From the NCBI GenBank assembly GCA_947579665.1, contig OX388349.1:27250459-27314458 (forward strand): 64,000 nucleotides of DNA, read 5' to 3'. Source of the DNA: Sympetrum striolatum (taxonomy: Eukaryota > Arthropoda > Insecta > Odonata > Libellulidae). The notes under the pieces are model-generated. The model worked only from the letters and a program-made list of their open reading frames with translations. It made no database searches and was not told where the DNA came from. This document shows positions 23,676-36,463 of this stretch, in pieces. Numbering within the stretch: the first letter of the stretch is position 1; each line of letters opens with the position of its first letter. A program made the position numbers and the translations under genes.

Positions 23676-24178
23676 TACGTGGTGCATTCAAACTATAACA
23701 CCTCCGATTTTTTTTCTCAAGACTGGCTACTGTTATAAATATGCGGTTTGCTTTAAAATACGCGCACAATCATTATAAATACGTGATAGAGATTTCAGCA
23801 CTGTCACACAGGAAGAGTGTGTAATCATTCTTTTTCTCAATTTGCGTGCTGTGCCACCGTTTAAACGCATCGCCAGCTGAGTGAGACATGTGGTGATGGT
23901 GTCATGGATGTGACTTTTGGCTTTTACCAAAGATGAAAGATACTCTTCGTGGTCGCACATTCACTAGCCGTGCTGCAATTGCATCACCGATTTTCCAGTG
24001 TCAAAGCAGACCCCTAAAGAAGCGTTCGCAGCGGTCATGTATTTACGGCGCGTCAATTTAAAAAATGTTTACCGCTGTAGGGAGAGTACGTCAAGAAGTG
24101 ACAGAAGTTTCACAGTTTGTCTGTGATTAGTTTATGAGAAAAAAAATCGGAGGTGTTATAACTTGGATGCACCACATA
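23676..24178 (-). mobile_element. Mariner-like element, internally deleted or decayed
   Basis: Inverted ends of ~45 bases match closely: left GTGGTGCATTCAAACTATAA then CACCTCCGATTTTTTTTCTC, and right, reverse-complemented, GTGGTGCATCCAAGTTATAA then the same CACCTCCGATTTTTTTTCTC. Both are flanked by TA, the target of Tc1/mariner transposases. Total length is ~0.5 kb against ~1.3 kb for a complete mariner. A 75-codon minus frame (23733-23960) beginning MCDHEEYLSS could be residual transposase, but I see no DD34D catalytic residues, so this is a non-autonomous or gutted copy. Confidence 0.7.
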
Positions 24179-24840
24179 TGTAGGCATAATAATATTTCCC
24201 ATATATTCATTGAGAATAAATCTGCGAGTATTACAGCAATATTACGTGGTTCTTTCGGCAAATTTTGATACTCAAGCGTCTCATATCATAAACACCCAGT
24301 CCCACGAGTGGAGAAACATTCATGGAAGTGGAATAAAAGTCCGTATGAGTATGCGAGAACAACTTTCCGTTCCGTTCGCAGCTGAGTCGAGGATGGGAAA
24401 ATCGTGAGTGCAAATAATAAAAAAGATAATCTCTCAAAAACATTCCGCTGCCGTGGAGATAGGACCATTTCGCATTTCCCTCACTTCACGAGTAACAGGA
24501 TCTCCGAACTAAACGACCTGTTTCCTCTCAGGGTTTTAATAGGACACCGGGAACGATGAATCCTGATGTAAGGGGAGGGGATGTAAATTCAGGGCCGTCT
24601 TCAGGTGGAAAACAACTTAAGCTGAAGCCTCAGGGTGCACTTCAGAGAACGGTGGTCAAATGCTCTTTTGTACTAATAAGAGGTGCTTCTTCCACATCAA
24701 TTTCAATTCCAAAGTAAATTTTTCAGATAAATTAAGAATTTCTCATTATATAAATATTGCTTAGTAAATACCAAAAAGAAAATTATTGAATTTTTGAAGA
24801 AAGATTACACAAAAAGGAGTAATAGTAGAATTAATTTCCA
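24179..24840. other. GC-mixed DNA, nothing recognised
   Basis: Open frames of 60-70 codons overlap on both strands at 24210-24470 in a slightly GC-richer block. No domain or terminus was seen. Confidence 0.4.
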
Positions 24841-24844
24841 CTGA

Positions 24845-24955
24845 AATGGGGAAAGAAAAGTCTGACAGGATCGGACCTCGAATCAGCCTGTCACTTTCCA
24901 AGCTGCCGCTTTAATAAACTGAGCTGCCTTTTCCTGCAAGGGAGTACAATTTGTT
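24845..24955 (-). repeat. tRNA-derived SINE, second copy
   Basis: The minus strand has an A-box-like GGCAGCTCAGTTTATTAAAG, a degenerate B-box (GGCTGATTCGAGG) and the tail ATCCTGTCAGACTTTTCTTT. The tail and layout match the copy at 23150-23300. It is more diverged and lacks a legible anticodon arm. Confidence 0.5.
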
Positions 24956-26839
24956 AGAGACTTGCATCCTAATTTCAGCTTAGTAAAGTTTTTTTGGAAT
25001 ATTTTTCATTGGAAAAGGGATTTGAATTAACGAATCTTCATGCCTTCGAAGATAAAAGGAATTCTTTTTGTGGACGTTTCCAAGTAGAAATAGATGCATC
25101 GCTTTCTATATCGAGGTACAATATTTATAACAGATTAATAATGTCTTATAATCGTTAATAACAATAATATAATAATGTACGCATAATATATATGATCGAT
25201 TTTGTATGAGCTATTTCGTGTATACATTTTAAACTGGCGAAGGAATTATTCAAAATTAATTATAAATACATTGAAAATAAATCGATTATTATTATGTGAT
25301 GAGACATTTAAATAGCATGGTCAATGAAAGTGAATCTCTTACCATTATTCAGAAAAAATGTGGCAGGAGGCCATAAACCTCCCACCTCAGAGAGGTTGAA
25401 ATTTTGAGCTGTGTGAAGGAGCAGTTTTTCTCCTCGGTCTAGGCGTCATTTCACGGTGCTGAAGATTCCGCCACGCATCGATTCACCGAGATAATTAAGG
25501 TTCCCTTTTCAGGAGATTGTTGAAAGGGAGCCTTCCTGCCCAGGAGCCCATCCGTTAATCCATACCCAAAAATTAAAGTCCGCGACCAGTCCTTCTTCTT
25601 TAGGGAAGAAGTTGTGAGGACTTCTCTGGGAGCCATTGGGCGTGAAGAAGGTCGCACCGGTGGATGGCGTTAAGAGGTTTTGACTTTGCTAAGGATCGGC
25701 GCATGCGCAGGACTTGAAAGATCTGGGAAAGATTAATGCTTTTCGCAGGTAGGATGACGCACCTTCCTTAAAAATTGAAGAGCGTCATCCGTGCTCTAAC
25801 TCTTGATTTAAAAAGGTAATTGTAGAGAACCAAAAGAGCTGGGATGTAATTTGCGATTTGCAAATTTGAATAGCTGTGTAAGATGGCGTAAAATTATAGG
25901 TCTGATACTCCAGAGACGAATTCGTTATAAAATCTCTCCTGTTATCACATGCAGTCTCGAGGTTGAAACTATCCGCCCTACATACCTATCTGCAAAAATT
26001 AGTTATAATAAGGCACCTTTTTCTTAATTTTAAATAAAATGGAGTCTTCCAGTGTTCATATAAAATGAAAGACTCTTAAACCTCGCTGACGGAGTAGCAG
26101 ACAAAATTTTACCAACCACAATGCTGATTGCGAGACGACTATGGTTTTCAGTCATAAAGTCAAAATCAGGGTCCAAGTATTTGATTCTATCGAATTGATA
26201 GGTTGCCTATCTGCTATACTAGGAAGGTTGTTGCTGATACTCTGGCCAATATTTACTTTTTTTCATTTAGCAATGATGAAAATTCTAATTAAATTTTTAA
26301 AATATCTCTCTGTAAAAGAGAGCACCCAGACGAAATTTTGAGACCCTCAGGGAATAGAAAGCAACGGAGTTTCGAGAAAAGGTTAATAAGGCTCTGAGGA
26401 GCAAAGTAGGGAATATTCGAGAAAGAAAGAATGGGAAAATATTATGAGGAGAGAGAGTAAAATATTCAAACAAAATAAATATTTTCTAGCTTTATCTAGA
26501 GTCAATGCAATCTGAATTCAGTACAATAACCGATGGGTGATTTTTTCAATGCCACAAAATGAGTTAAAGGAGCAACGAGATTTAATTTAATTCATTTTGT
26601 GGTATTTTACGAATAATCAATATCATGTGTCATTTGATCCTCACGTACAATTTGAAGATGTATGAAAAGTATATATTAAGAAATAATAATCTATATAAAA
26701 GTAGTATCCAAAAGTACAACATATTAATTTTAATACATTGTAAACAATTTATGCTGAAAATTAAACAGATATGTAGATGCTAAATGGATTTTTTTGGGGT
26801 CATATTAATATTGGATTTGTAAAGTATCATTGTTAAATT
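24956..26839. other. AT-rich DNA with a GC-richer island at 25370-25760
   Basis: The island holds a 68-codon minus frame without a domain. A small inverted repeat (CCACAAAATGAGTT near 26552 with AATTCATTTTGTGG near 26591) lies just upstream of the piggyBac-like fragment and may be a separate small MITE end. Confidence 0.4.
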
Positions 26840-26874
26840 TTGAAATTAACAATGAATGAAAGCGGAGGAAATTT

Positions 26875-27135
26875 TTGGTGTACTGTAATTGCTCAGGTGT
26901 ACTTTACTCGGTACAAGACGGAAAGAAATCACCTGGTGGACGGCTCAGCAAGGTTTCCACATCAAAAACTGGCTCCCTACAAGAGTTGCGGTATGATCAG
27001 TTTTTCGGTGAAATACCGCATAACAAGAGAAAACGCTGCGCTTATGAAGAGTGCGAGAGTCGTGTGAGAACAATTTGTAACAAGTGCGATGTTGTGCTCT
27101 GTGTAGAATATTTTACCAAGTACCACACAAAATAA
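26875..27135 (+). pseudogene. PiggyBac-like transposase, C-terminal fragment
   Basis: An 86-codon open stretch ending in TAA carries the C-terminal Cys-rich zinc-ribbon typical of piggyBac/PGBD transposases. It has a KRKRC start, Cys pairs in the pattern C..(4)..C and C..C, then VVLCVE and a closing YHTK. Canonical proteins have a Cys in the LCVxPCF part, which is lost here (LCVEYF). Before it, LQELRYDQFFGEIP fits the linker that precedes the ribbon. The catalytic DDD core is absent upstream, so the copy is 5'-truncated and dead. The ATG at the start is incidental. The reading frame is open only over this domain. Confidence 0.7.
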
Positions 27136-27413
27136 TTATAAAATAAATACCTATTTTTTCCGTGAAAAAACCATTTTAAGAAATATTTTTTAGAAATAAA
27201 TAATATATTTTGCAATAAATGCTGTTTTTTAATTTCATAATGGCGTGCGTAGTAGTAGTAGCAGGATGGACTGACGTGCCCATATGGGAATTGGCATTTG
27301 CAACGAACCTATGATTGTTAACTTTTTCTGGTTAATTTAGGTCATCTGAATACCAATATACTAAAATTAAGGTAATTTTAAAGAAAAAATTATTCTCGTC
27401 CTTGTAGGGTTAA
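27136..27413 (+). mobile_element. PiggyBac-like 3' flank and putative right terminus
   Basis: AT-rich sequence after the transposase stop runs to CCTTGTAGGGTTAA, ending at 27413. PiggyBac ends read CCCT...GGG abutting the TTAA target, and the GGG-TTAA junction fits that. No matching left end (TTAACCCT...) was found in the 1 kb upstream, in keeping with 5' truncation. The exact terminus is an inference from this motif only. Confidence 0.45.
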
Positions 27414-29086
27414 GGAACGATACAGGCGGGTGAGCGAGATTTGGATGAATTCTAGATAATTTCACCTCCTATAGGACAATTCAGAAAACTAACGGTAGAT
27501 CCGGGAAAAATATCAATACAGAAACATTCCATCGGGGCATTATTGTATCCATAGGGAGGATACCAATACGATATCCTCGTACACGAGTAGGGGTAGTAAT
27601 CAATCATCCCCCAAAGGCGAAGGCGTTCTATTTGTTCCAAAGATAATCTTTTTTATGCGGAGGAGTGGAAGATAACAAAGACAACGGGGAAACGAGACGG
27701 GGAAAATTAAAGGAGAAGATCGCTGGGATTGGAGGCGTTCTCGAGGACATGTGCATCAAGACGGCGATTCATCAAGCGGAAAAGACGTGGCAAAAAAGGG
27801 CCTTTGGTGATCCGGAGTGTAACGGTGTGAGGAGAACACGGAAGGGGATGTACATATACGGGAAGCTTAATGAAATGACGGCACGAGAATTTCGCCTCCG
27901 TGGAATCCAAGCTGGAAAATATAACGAAGGAAATCCTCAAGAGGCTTAGGAAATTAGGGTTTCCTCACTTTGCTTCGTGACCACGATGACTTTAAGAATG
28001 GAAACTTGCTTCCGCAATGAAGTTCGTTTTAATGATCCTTACAAAGTCATTAGTGAGTACAACTCAAGCAAAAAAAAGATAGACGATCTAATTACCAGAG
28101 TAGCTACTGAGACAGTTGTTCTTATTGAAAGTGTCTGATGTCGGCAGAACGGAGATCCTTAACTTTTGGTATGGAGCTAGTAATTGTAAAGGAAATTAAG
28201 CCAATTATTTCGCTTTGCTTTAGTAAAGAGATTTCATGGGATTAATGCTGCGCTGTTCGAAGCTTAAAGACAAACGGCACAAACGTTTTTAGCAAAACTA
28301 ATTAGATTTCATATCGATACTAACATATCCCAAGAATTTTTTTTCAGCCTTCCAGAGACTTAAAGAAATGAGGAATTTTTTTTATTTAATCTTTGGAGCC
28401 CCAAAACTCAGTCGCCTTGCCGTATATGGCCAGCAGAACGATCTCAAACCAACTCTTTTCTAGGAATTCTTTCTGAGATAGGAAAGAGTTGGGTGTCTAT
28501 GTTTTTCGTTAAGTCTCGTGATATTTTAAGTCATGCATTTCCTCCAAATCAAAAGCAATCCATTATAAGTTAGAAGCTTCATCATCGCTGTATTTCAAGG
28601 AAATCTCTCTGTTCCATTACTGCTTATTTGTTAGGTTTCATTCAAAAATAGTAGCCAAAATAACCTACACAAAATCCATATATGCACGACTTTTAAATCT
28701 TATAAATCTTCTGTTTCCAAAATCTGGTACGTTCTTCTCTCAAATCGTATTACTATTACTATTTTTATTATTATTACAAACATTTAAATTCTAATTGACC
28801 TTACTTTCAGATCTGAAGTTTGCTTGAAAAACAATATTTGGTGTGTTTATTTCTACATGTATATTAGTTTTATTGCCATTTAAAAAGTTTTGCGATTGCT
28901 GACGTCATCTTGTGCATGTGTGCTCCCATTGGAGGTTCAACCCAGGACCGCTTGGACATAAGTGCCTTGCGCTGCCTATTTATATACTCGAGATACATCA
29001 TACATCATCGACTACATCTTCATTTTGTTGATGTTGTTCCACTCATATATTTTTCAGAAAAATGTGCAATTATAAAAGTTAAAATC
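27414..29086. other. DNA without recognisable genes
   Basis: A 94-codon plus frame at 27665-27949 (MEDNKDNGET... rich in Lys, Arg, Glu) has even, protein-like composition. It lacks a domain, splice framing or promoter, and an overlapping 77-codon minus frame covers it. The rest is AT-rich with nothing seen. Confidence 0.35.
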
Positions 29087-29540
29087 GGCTAATGGTAGAT
29101 ATCTGGGGGTTACACTGTTACATTTTTTTAGGTAGAAATTTGGAGGGTCTCCGTCCTAATCCGGATCCTTAGCTCGCCTTCACAGGTACTGACCGACCGA
29201 CCACCCCATCAGTGGGGACCATAAAAAAAACTGACCGCGTGGAATATGATTTAAAAAGTTATGAACAATACAAATGAGCAACAATTTATTATTTTCGTCG
29301 TCTCACTAGTCCAAAAAGATATACAAGGGTCTTTTGATCGACGTTCTGCGATGAAAATTAAGATTCTTCGTGATTTTGCTAGAAATGACCCGTTGACACA
29401 CGGCAATGTTGCCCCGGGGATGGGTTGGGGGAGGGATTTCTAGCAAAAATCTAGAAATCTAGAAATTCTCCCCCCAACCCAACCCAACCCCCGTTGAGCA
29501 AGTGAGCAAAATCACGAAAAATCTTAATTTTCATTGTAAA
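29087..29540. mobile_element. Foldback element, truncated copy
   Basis: From GGCTAATGGTAG at 29087 the sequence follows the left arm of the element at 55717-56472 block by block: ATAAAAAAAACTGACCGCGT, CAAATGAGCAACAATTT, GATGAAAATTAAGATT, GACACACGGCAATGTTGC, then GGGTTGGGGGAGGG. It turns round at ~29445 and returns as CCCCCCAACCCAACCCAACC and AAAATCACGAAAAATCTTAA, stopping at about 29540. Roughly three quarters of the right arm is missing. No coding potential; the 60-codon open frame here is part of the repeat. Confidence 0.85.
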
Positions 29541-32500
29541 TAATATAATAGATAAATCTAATAATAATCCTTAAGAATCTGTCCCAAACCCTTCTCATAA
29601 ACCAAGGAGTAATCAGGACTAACAAATCAATCTCTCCAGCAGAATTAATGTTTCCACTTTAAAGGGATGCAACCGGGTCACTGTCACGCGTAATTTACCC
29701 TCTTGTTTATCTTGGGTTTCCACTCATTCTAATTGAACCAGAAATATGAGGTAATATGAATCCTAGGCATATTAAAAAAATCGCTAATATACTCTATTAC
29801 GGAGATTGTTTACATTAATTTAAGTAAGATGAAATGTTGATGATGGGAGAAGGGATGGAGAAATTGGGTATTAGGTCAGGTTGAGCGATGAAATTTCAGA
29901 CGAGCGGTGATATTAAGGAATGAAGGTGCAGGATATAAAAGGGGTTGGGAAATTAATCAACAGGATTCAATGATATATGGTGAAGTTTATTATGAGAAAA
30001 AATCGTATCACGTCGGAGAGAGAGCCCTTAGACGTTAGGGAAATTGGGAAATAATGCAGCGATCCGATGTGCCTCTTTTTTCTACACCACTCGTGACATG
30101 GTCTTGCGTTGAGGGATTTTTTCCCACGTAATTCGATAATCCGGAAATAACAAAAAAATTATATGGAAGGGAGAGAAATTGGGACAGGGACGGAAGGTTG
30201 CACGTTGAAAAAATTGGGTTTCATTTGTTTTTTGGAAAGAAGGTTCAATTTTTTCGTAGCTTGGGTCTATGAAAGGTTGCCAGCTTTATCGAATTTTCTA
30301 GGGGACTCTCGAAAGGCAATTTGGTTCCTCCAGTTTTAACAGTAGAGAGTGAACGACTTAAGAAGGTCTATAATTCTTTTTTGCTATGCTTTTATAAGCA
30401 TTATTTTGATTAATGATAATTATTAGATGGCATAATTTGGTGTAACGAGCGACAAATTCCTTACAAACTCGTGAAGTATCTACTCCTTATCTTATTTAAT
30501 ATGTTATTCATAATCAAAAGGAACATCATCCAGTTAGCGCAGAATCTATAATTGTTTTTCATATTTATAATTGCCCTCAATAAAGTTTTTTAAACCTTGA
30601 ATATGATGTGGCAGTAACTGGAAAGTCATCTCAAGGACACTCAACAATATTTTATATTCATATATATGAGTATATGACATAAGAGATGACTATCTTAGTT
30701 ATTGTATTCATTTTGGTCAAATTCTCAAGAAAATATAACGAGTATGAAGGGTGACAGAATCTTAATGAGGTGTATGCAACAGAATTTCGCGAATTATGAA
30801 TTTAATTGCTGTATCCTCAGCATACTTCCTCAAAGTGCAACCTAATGAAAAGAGATTCACAGAGAATTTGAATTTCACGTGTTGTATACAGGAGAGAAAA
30901 CAGTTGGATACAAATACAATTTCCTTTTAGGGATGTAGATTTGACACCCGCGCCTGGCAACTGTGAAATACGCCCTTTGCACACAAGCAAACCCTGATTA
31001 GAAGTGCTGAGTTGCCAAATTCTTTCCTTCAACACATTGTGCTAGTGAACAATCAGGCACTAGAACAACAACGTTATGAAGACTGTCGCCAAGCAACCTA
31101 TGAGAGGCTTTGATGCATGATGGCATGATCGTAATTTGGGTAAACAAAATCTGAACTTTCCTTATGCTCATAATGATACGATTAATGGATCAATTCCTTG
31201 CAAAGGACTTGAGCTGGTAACAATTCTACAAAAGAATTTCTGTTCGTATTGCTTACAAAGTTGACCTAATAGAAATCTCTAATATGCAAAGTTGAGCATA
31301 TTCTTCAAACTTTGACGACTCCAATGTCTATGTCTACCAGTAGCATTGAAGCAGCTCATACACTAATCTATAGGTCTACGATATTTCTTTAACACTTAGC
31401 AATCCATTTAAGCCACTGCACACAATATCTCAACGATCTTTCATTAACTAACTACAACGCCTGTGCAGTAGAGTAGTATCTCTTTCTTTTTTTTACCAGT
31501 TCATTCGTTTGATAGTATTCAATTTTACTCTTATTTTTAACTATATTTTTAGTAATTGAAGCAGCTGCATATTTACTTTGATTCTTTTATTCTAATATTT
31601 GGCTTCTTCATGTTTATTCTTAATTCTTACCAGACTTTTTTCTAATTGTTACTCATTTTCAATCCATTGTAATGGCCTTTGTGTATATTTTAAATGAATA
31701 AATAATCACACATAACTTTCAGAAGAATGATAGTTAATTATAGATTTCGACTCGTGGTATGAGAATGCTTGGGAAAAAGTATTTCTTAGAATTGAAAGAT
31801 CTAGTTCATATAAAGTATGAAATAGATATTTTCCAGCCAATAATATAACTTGGCTGGTATTCGAGGGATTGCATCAAGGAGACAATTGTAATTAACTCTC
31901 TGAGTACGCACATCAGGCCTATAATTCTTTATAAATGTTTCACCGCGAGTCAATTCCTCACGTATTACATGGTAGATATTAGGAGTATTAGGAGTTTGAA
32001 TCGACAATAGAAGTATACTTTATACGGTTAATGCAAATCACGATAATGTATAGCTCTGAGGTTCAAAGTTGATCCTCCTCTGTACTGTACTGAACTCTAC
32101 GACGTATAACTTTTACCTCTGTTATGTCGGAGAAGTTCAGGGTGCGGACGAATAAGCTCCCTCATCACCCCATTGTAGTATGCACACTGTTCTTGCCCTC
32201 TAAGTTCGTGGGACTGGATTTCTCATTTCTGGTGGTGCATCCTGGATTCACATCTCTGTTTTCGTCTATAATTTGATTATTCTTCATAATAAATCCTCTA
32301 TATCAGTTTTTACAACATCAATTTCGTACCTATAATGATCATCGTCATCTTAAAATAATAATAGTTATTTATGTGCATTCAACCCTTTTCACTTTAAATT
32401 AGATATACCTGTAATTATAACAAAATAAAGAGAAATAGAGGATGATGTATGTTCCTCGCAAGGGAAACTTGTTTCGAGATTACCTTCAACAAAAATTTGC

Positions 32501-32960
32501 AAACTGTCGTTTGATTCAAAAAATGTATTAATCAACGAATAATTGCATTTTAGTAAACAATTATTTTTATAAGAAACCAAAATTACTGTTTTGCGGGTAA
32601 CATTCTCATCGACTATCTTCTTTGAGAAGGGCCACTATTTTATGTATTTTAAAAAGCAGATTTTGATCGAAATTTCACCATATAAACTGTCAACATATAT
32701 CAATAAACTGTGGCAACATATATCTATTAACTTTATAATCCGGTCTTAGTACATCGATACATTGTTTCGGTATTATTTCATTGGAAATTATTTTGACTTT
32801 ATTGTTTGTTTCCTTTCCTTTCCTTCCATGGTGGTGAATTTTTCAATTATCGATCCTTGATTCTATGGTGAATGTTGCTATTGGAAAACGATTTTATAGT
32901 TGTAAAATAATCCATTCATACTTACTTACTTTCCAAGCACTCCATACAATCGGCACTTAA
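29541..32960. other. AT-rich DNA without recognisable genes
   Basis: Open frames of up to 72 codons, no domains, no termini. Slightly GC-richer around 29990-30330. Nothing else seen. Confidence 0.5.
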
Positions 32961-33720
32961 AGTGCTAAAAACATCTGCTCAAAAAGGAAGTGAAGTGCTA
33001 GTGCTAGGTGCGAATACAAAAAAAGTAAAATTACTCCTGAAGCTTCTCCCAAGGAAAAGCTTAAGAGGATTAGCGCTTGAAAGCGAGCTCGGGAATCAAA
33101 CTGACAAAGACGGGAGAAAATTACCTTTTTACGAACGCCTTCTCTTCGTTCCCAAGTGGTCCTCTCAGATTAAAAACTTCGCGGGAGTAATCCAAAGAAC
33201 ACAGCACTCTCCGTCCGTAATTATACGGCATTCATTTATTACGAAGTCCTAGAAAAACAAAAGAGAGACGCGGGGGAAAAGACTCATCCTTCACGCATAA
33301 TTTGACGGAGTTTGATTCGATGGAAGCTTTAATCTAATCCAGAGCCGCGTCGGGGATCTCAAGAAGGACGAATTAAGATGAATTAAAGCGCGCTTAACAA
33401 CTCCCGAAGCGCCCCCCTTTAGACTAGTTGATTCCGAAGTGAGTCTCCGGGAAACACGTGACTTAAGGGGAAGCTTAATACTTCGGAGAGACTTGGCGAC
33501 GGGGAAGTTTCATCGAATTAGTCGGCGCTTAAGTCAGGATATGAAATTAGGAAGAATGGGAGGGATTTGATTGGGTCACAGTGGCGGAGGACCCCCCGGG
33601 GATAAGGGATTTCTGTAGAAAGAGTAGAAAATCGGAAACTGCGGGGTTGGATTCTGAAGGAGATAACCAGTGAGGACAGATGAGCGGTTGTAGAGTCTGG
33701 AGAAGATGCAATGTATATCC
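32960..33720. other. GC-richer island
   Basis: CpG-containing block with a 96-codon plus frame (32962-33252) and 72- and 89-codon minus frames in different positions. The plus translation is Lys/Leu-rich at its start (KKVKLLLKLLPRKSLRG) but fits no family I know. No splice-bounded interpretation. It stands out from AT-rich flanks on both sides. Confidence 0.3.
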
Positions 33721-35450
33721 CTGAAAATCGTTTCACAAAGCGTTAACACCGAATGAAAACTGCTGAAAATCCCATTACAATCAACTTTAGAGTAAGTTGA
33801 TTTGTACTTCGACGTTGCTATTATTATAATTGGGTATTCTTTCATTTTAGTTCACAGTATTAAGAAATGTTTATGTGATTAGACAAGCTATGGTGTATCA
33901 AAGATTTACCTGCACTTCTCATAAATCGTACTTATTTATTCCAAATGTGTAATAGAACCATTCTTTATAAATTAATTATTTGTAAAAATTTGTAGAGAGA
34001 TTTCCAGTTAACAAATTGAATGCGGATTTTCCTTATTCCTGGAGATCGATCCCTAAGGGTAATATCTTTAATTTATGTATCGTTACGATATTTTTACACT
34101 CGTTTATTGCACCTATTCAGAAATTCCTGAATTCGGCCAATCACTGTATATCCCATGACTATATAAATATAGCTTCAAATATAGCAACAAAACATTTCTG
34201 TGTATTTAACCTAAGTTTCCCTTTGTAATCTCTCACCGTCCATATTTCTTCGAATATTCTTTCAGGAATGCCCATTCTTAGTTTGTTTATTATTTGTGTA
34301 AATGTTAGTGACTAATTCTGATTGCCTTGTTCCTTATTTTACCCACAGACTTTCCTCTATTCCGACTTTGGAGAATTATTGAATTTTTTACATAAATACC
34401 TCCCAAATAACTTATTATCAAAAAATACAAATTTCTTTCTATTAACAATATCATGTATGGAAAATTTGAATATCATAAGTGAATATCCTTCCATATTTAT
34501 ATAAGATATAAAATTGATAAATTATGCCATTGGCCATAACTTTATGTATAATTGTCACAATGAGAGGTCAAAATGCCGCAATAAATGCTGAAATGAAAGT
34601 TTCAAAATTTATACTGAAAAAATAGAAACAATAATATTCAAGTTAGCGATAGAAATTTTTACTCTTGCATCCTACTTCCTAAGTATTTATAGCGTATTCT
34701 TGTCACCACTCTATATTTACAACAACAACGTTAATGATCGAGATGGCAAGCAAAATGCAGCAATATTCATTCGGAATGAATTTGACATGTGGTAAAGTAT
34801 CCTAACAATCAATCACTCGAACTGTTGCTTGGTCAGCTTATTTCTAATTTGTATGTGTTTCGAAAACGATTAATTTGTTACAAGACAAATTCAGTGTGTT
34901 TGTGATAGTACGGAACTCGGCGCTCAATTCATTTTGAGGCAGTTTCCAAATATAATTAATGAGCGAGAACTTTTCGTAGATGAAACGTATTTCGGGCGAG
35001 TATTTTGAAATATTTAGGCTGGTCGCTCAATACTTGTTAATCTCATTCAAGGAGCATTTTGCAAATTTTCTTTGAAACGTTCATTGGGCATTTACCTCAC
35101 TTGTATGCTATACTCTTTACTAACAATCGTTTCCTTTCCATAGTGTTCGAATCGAATATTTGGAATAGATCATTATTTTTTACAATGAAATTAAGTAAGC
35201 TGTTTGAATTAATTACTGCTGTATGTATATTCTATTATTTACAATATTTGAACGGATCCACCACATAGTAAATCTAATTCTTTCAAAATTTCATAAAAAT
35301 AGCCTCTCCGACCTCATCTTTTCTAAATTCAAGGAACTGAAAATATTCTTTTCGGCATATATGGATTCAAATCAAACAAAAAGTTTAAAAAAATACACTT
35401 CCGTTCATTAAACGTGCGAGGATTATGGTTTTAAATAATAATAGGTAAAA
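33721..35450. other. AT-rich DNA without recognisable genes
   Basis: Short open frames (60-70 codons) only, rich in Phe, Ile, Leu and Asn as expected by chance. No elements recognised. Confidence 0.5.
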
Positions 35451-35670
35451 ATCTAATGTGGCCAGCACATGACTTTCTCCATACATAAGATGTAAATATT
35501 TATCTACGACAGTAATTTCGAACTCTATATTCCATCTAAACTTGGAAGATAAGTTATTAACTTATATATTATTATCTTTTACGTCACAAACATTATAAAT
35601 AATGTTTTTTGGGACATGCTCGATGAAAAACGATGAATTTGGCCTCTCGTCCATAGAGCCCAGAGCGCCC

Positions 35671-36304
35671 GCAAAGTACATAATCAGCAACTTCCAGTTT
35701 ATCAGTATTTCATGAATAACTCCTAAAAAATCAATGATACAAAAATATGTTTCATACAAAAGTTATAGTAAATTACATTTTCTAAAACATTTATATATAA
35801 TAGTATATACCTAAATATCATATTTATGGAGATATTTTGAAAATCGGAAATGAGCTTTGAAGAATGAAGCTCGACTTCCGGTTGACCGATTTACTCCAAA
35901 AACTAATCAACTCTAACGACTGTAATAAAAATACTATTTATGAAATTTAGTATTGATCCGACAAATATTTTTCATGTTAGAGCGCCCACAAAGTACATAA
36001 TCATCTTCTTCCGGTTTATCAGTATTTCACGAATAACTCCTAATCAACCGGTGATACAAAAATATGTTAAATACAAAAGTTATAGTAAAACATATTATCT
36101 AAAACTTTTATAAGGTATACAATATACCTATATATCATATTTATGGAGATATTTTGAAAACCGGAAATGAGCTTTAATGAATAAAGCTCGACTTCCGGTT
36201 GACCGATTTACTCCAAAAACTTATAAACTCTGACAGCACACACCACAGTACTATATATGAAGTTTGGTATTGATACGACTAATAGTTTTCACGTTAGAGC
36301 GCCC
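35671..36304. repeat. Two tandem ~317-bp units
   Basis: Same block order as the three units of the other copy, on the opposite strand. The unit next to the microsatellite resembles unit 1 of the other copy (both carry CAGTACTATATATGA-type and GACAGCACACACCACAG-type sequence). The distal unit resembles units 2 and 3. Confidence 0.85.
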
Positions 36305-36307
36305 ACT

Positions 36308-36309
36308 AT

Positions 36310-36337
<28 letters not shown>
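36308..36337. repeat. CA microsatellite inside composite element
   Basis: A pure CA run of about 15 units, at the position of the GT run in the inverted copy at 4461-4490. Confidence 0.9.
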
Positions 36338-36341
<4 letters not shown>

Positions 36342-36432
36342 TCATTCCGAAAATGGTCAAAACGTGTTCTAGGGACCCCAAAACATGTATTTCCGTTGAA
36401 ATCTCGAAGTCGAATTTTTTCATGAAAACAAT

Positions 36433-36463
36433 ACTTTCTCTATACTTCGTATATGGAGAAAGT
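36433..36463. repeat. Terminal stem-loop of composite element, copy 2
   Basis: ACTTTCTC pairs with GAGAAAGT and TATAC with GTATA around a TTC loop, as in the other copy. Confidence 0.7.
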
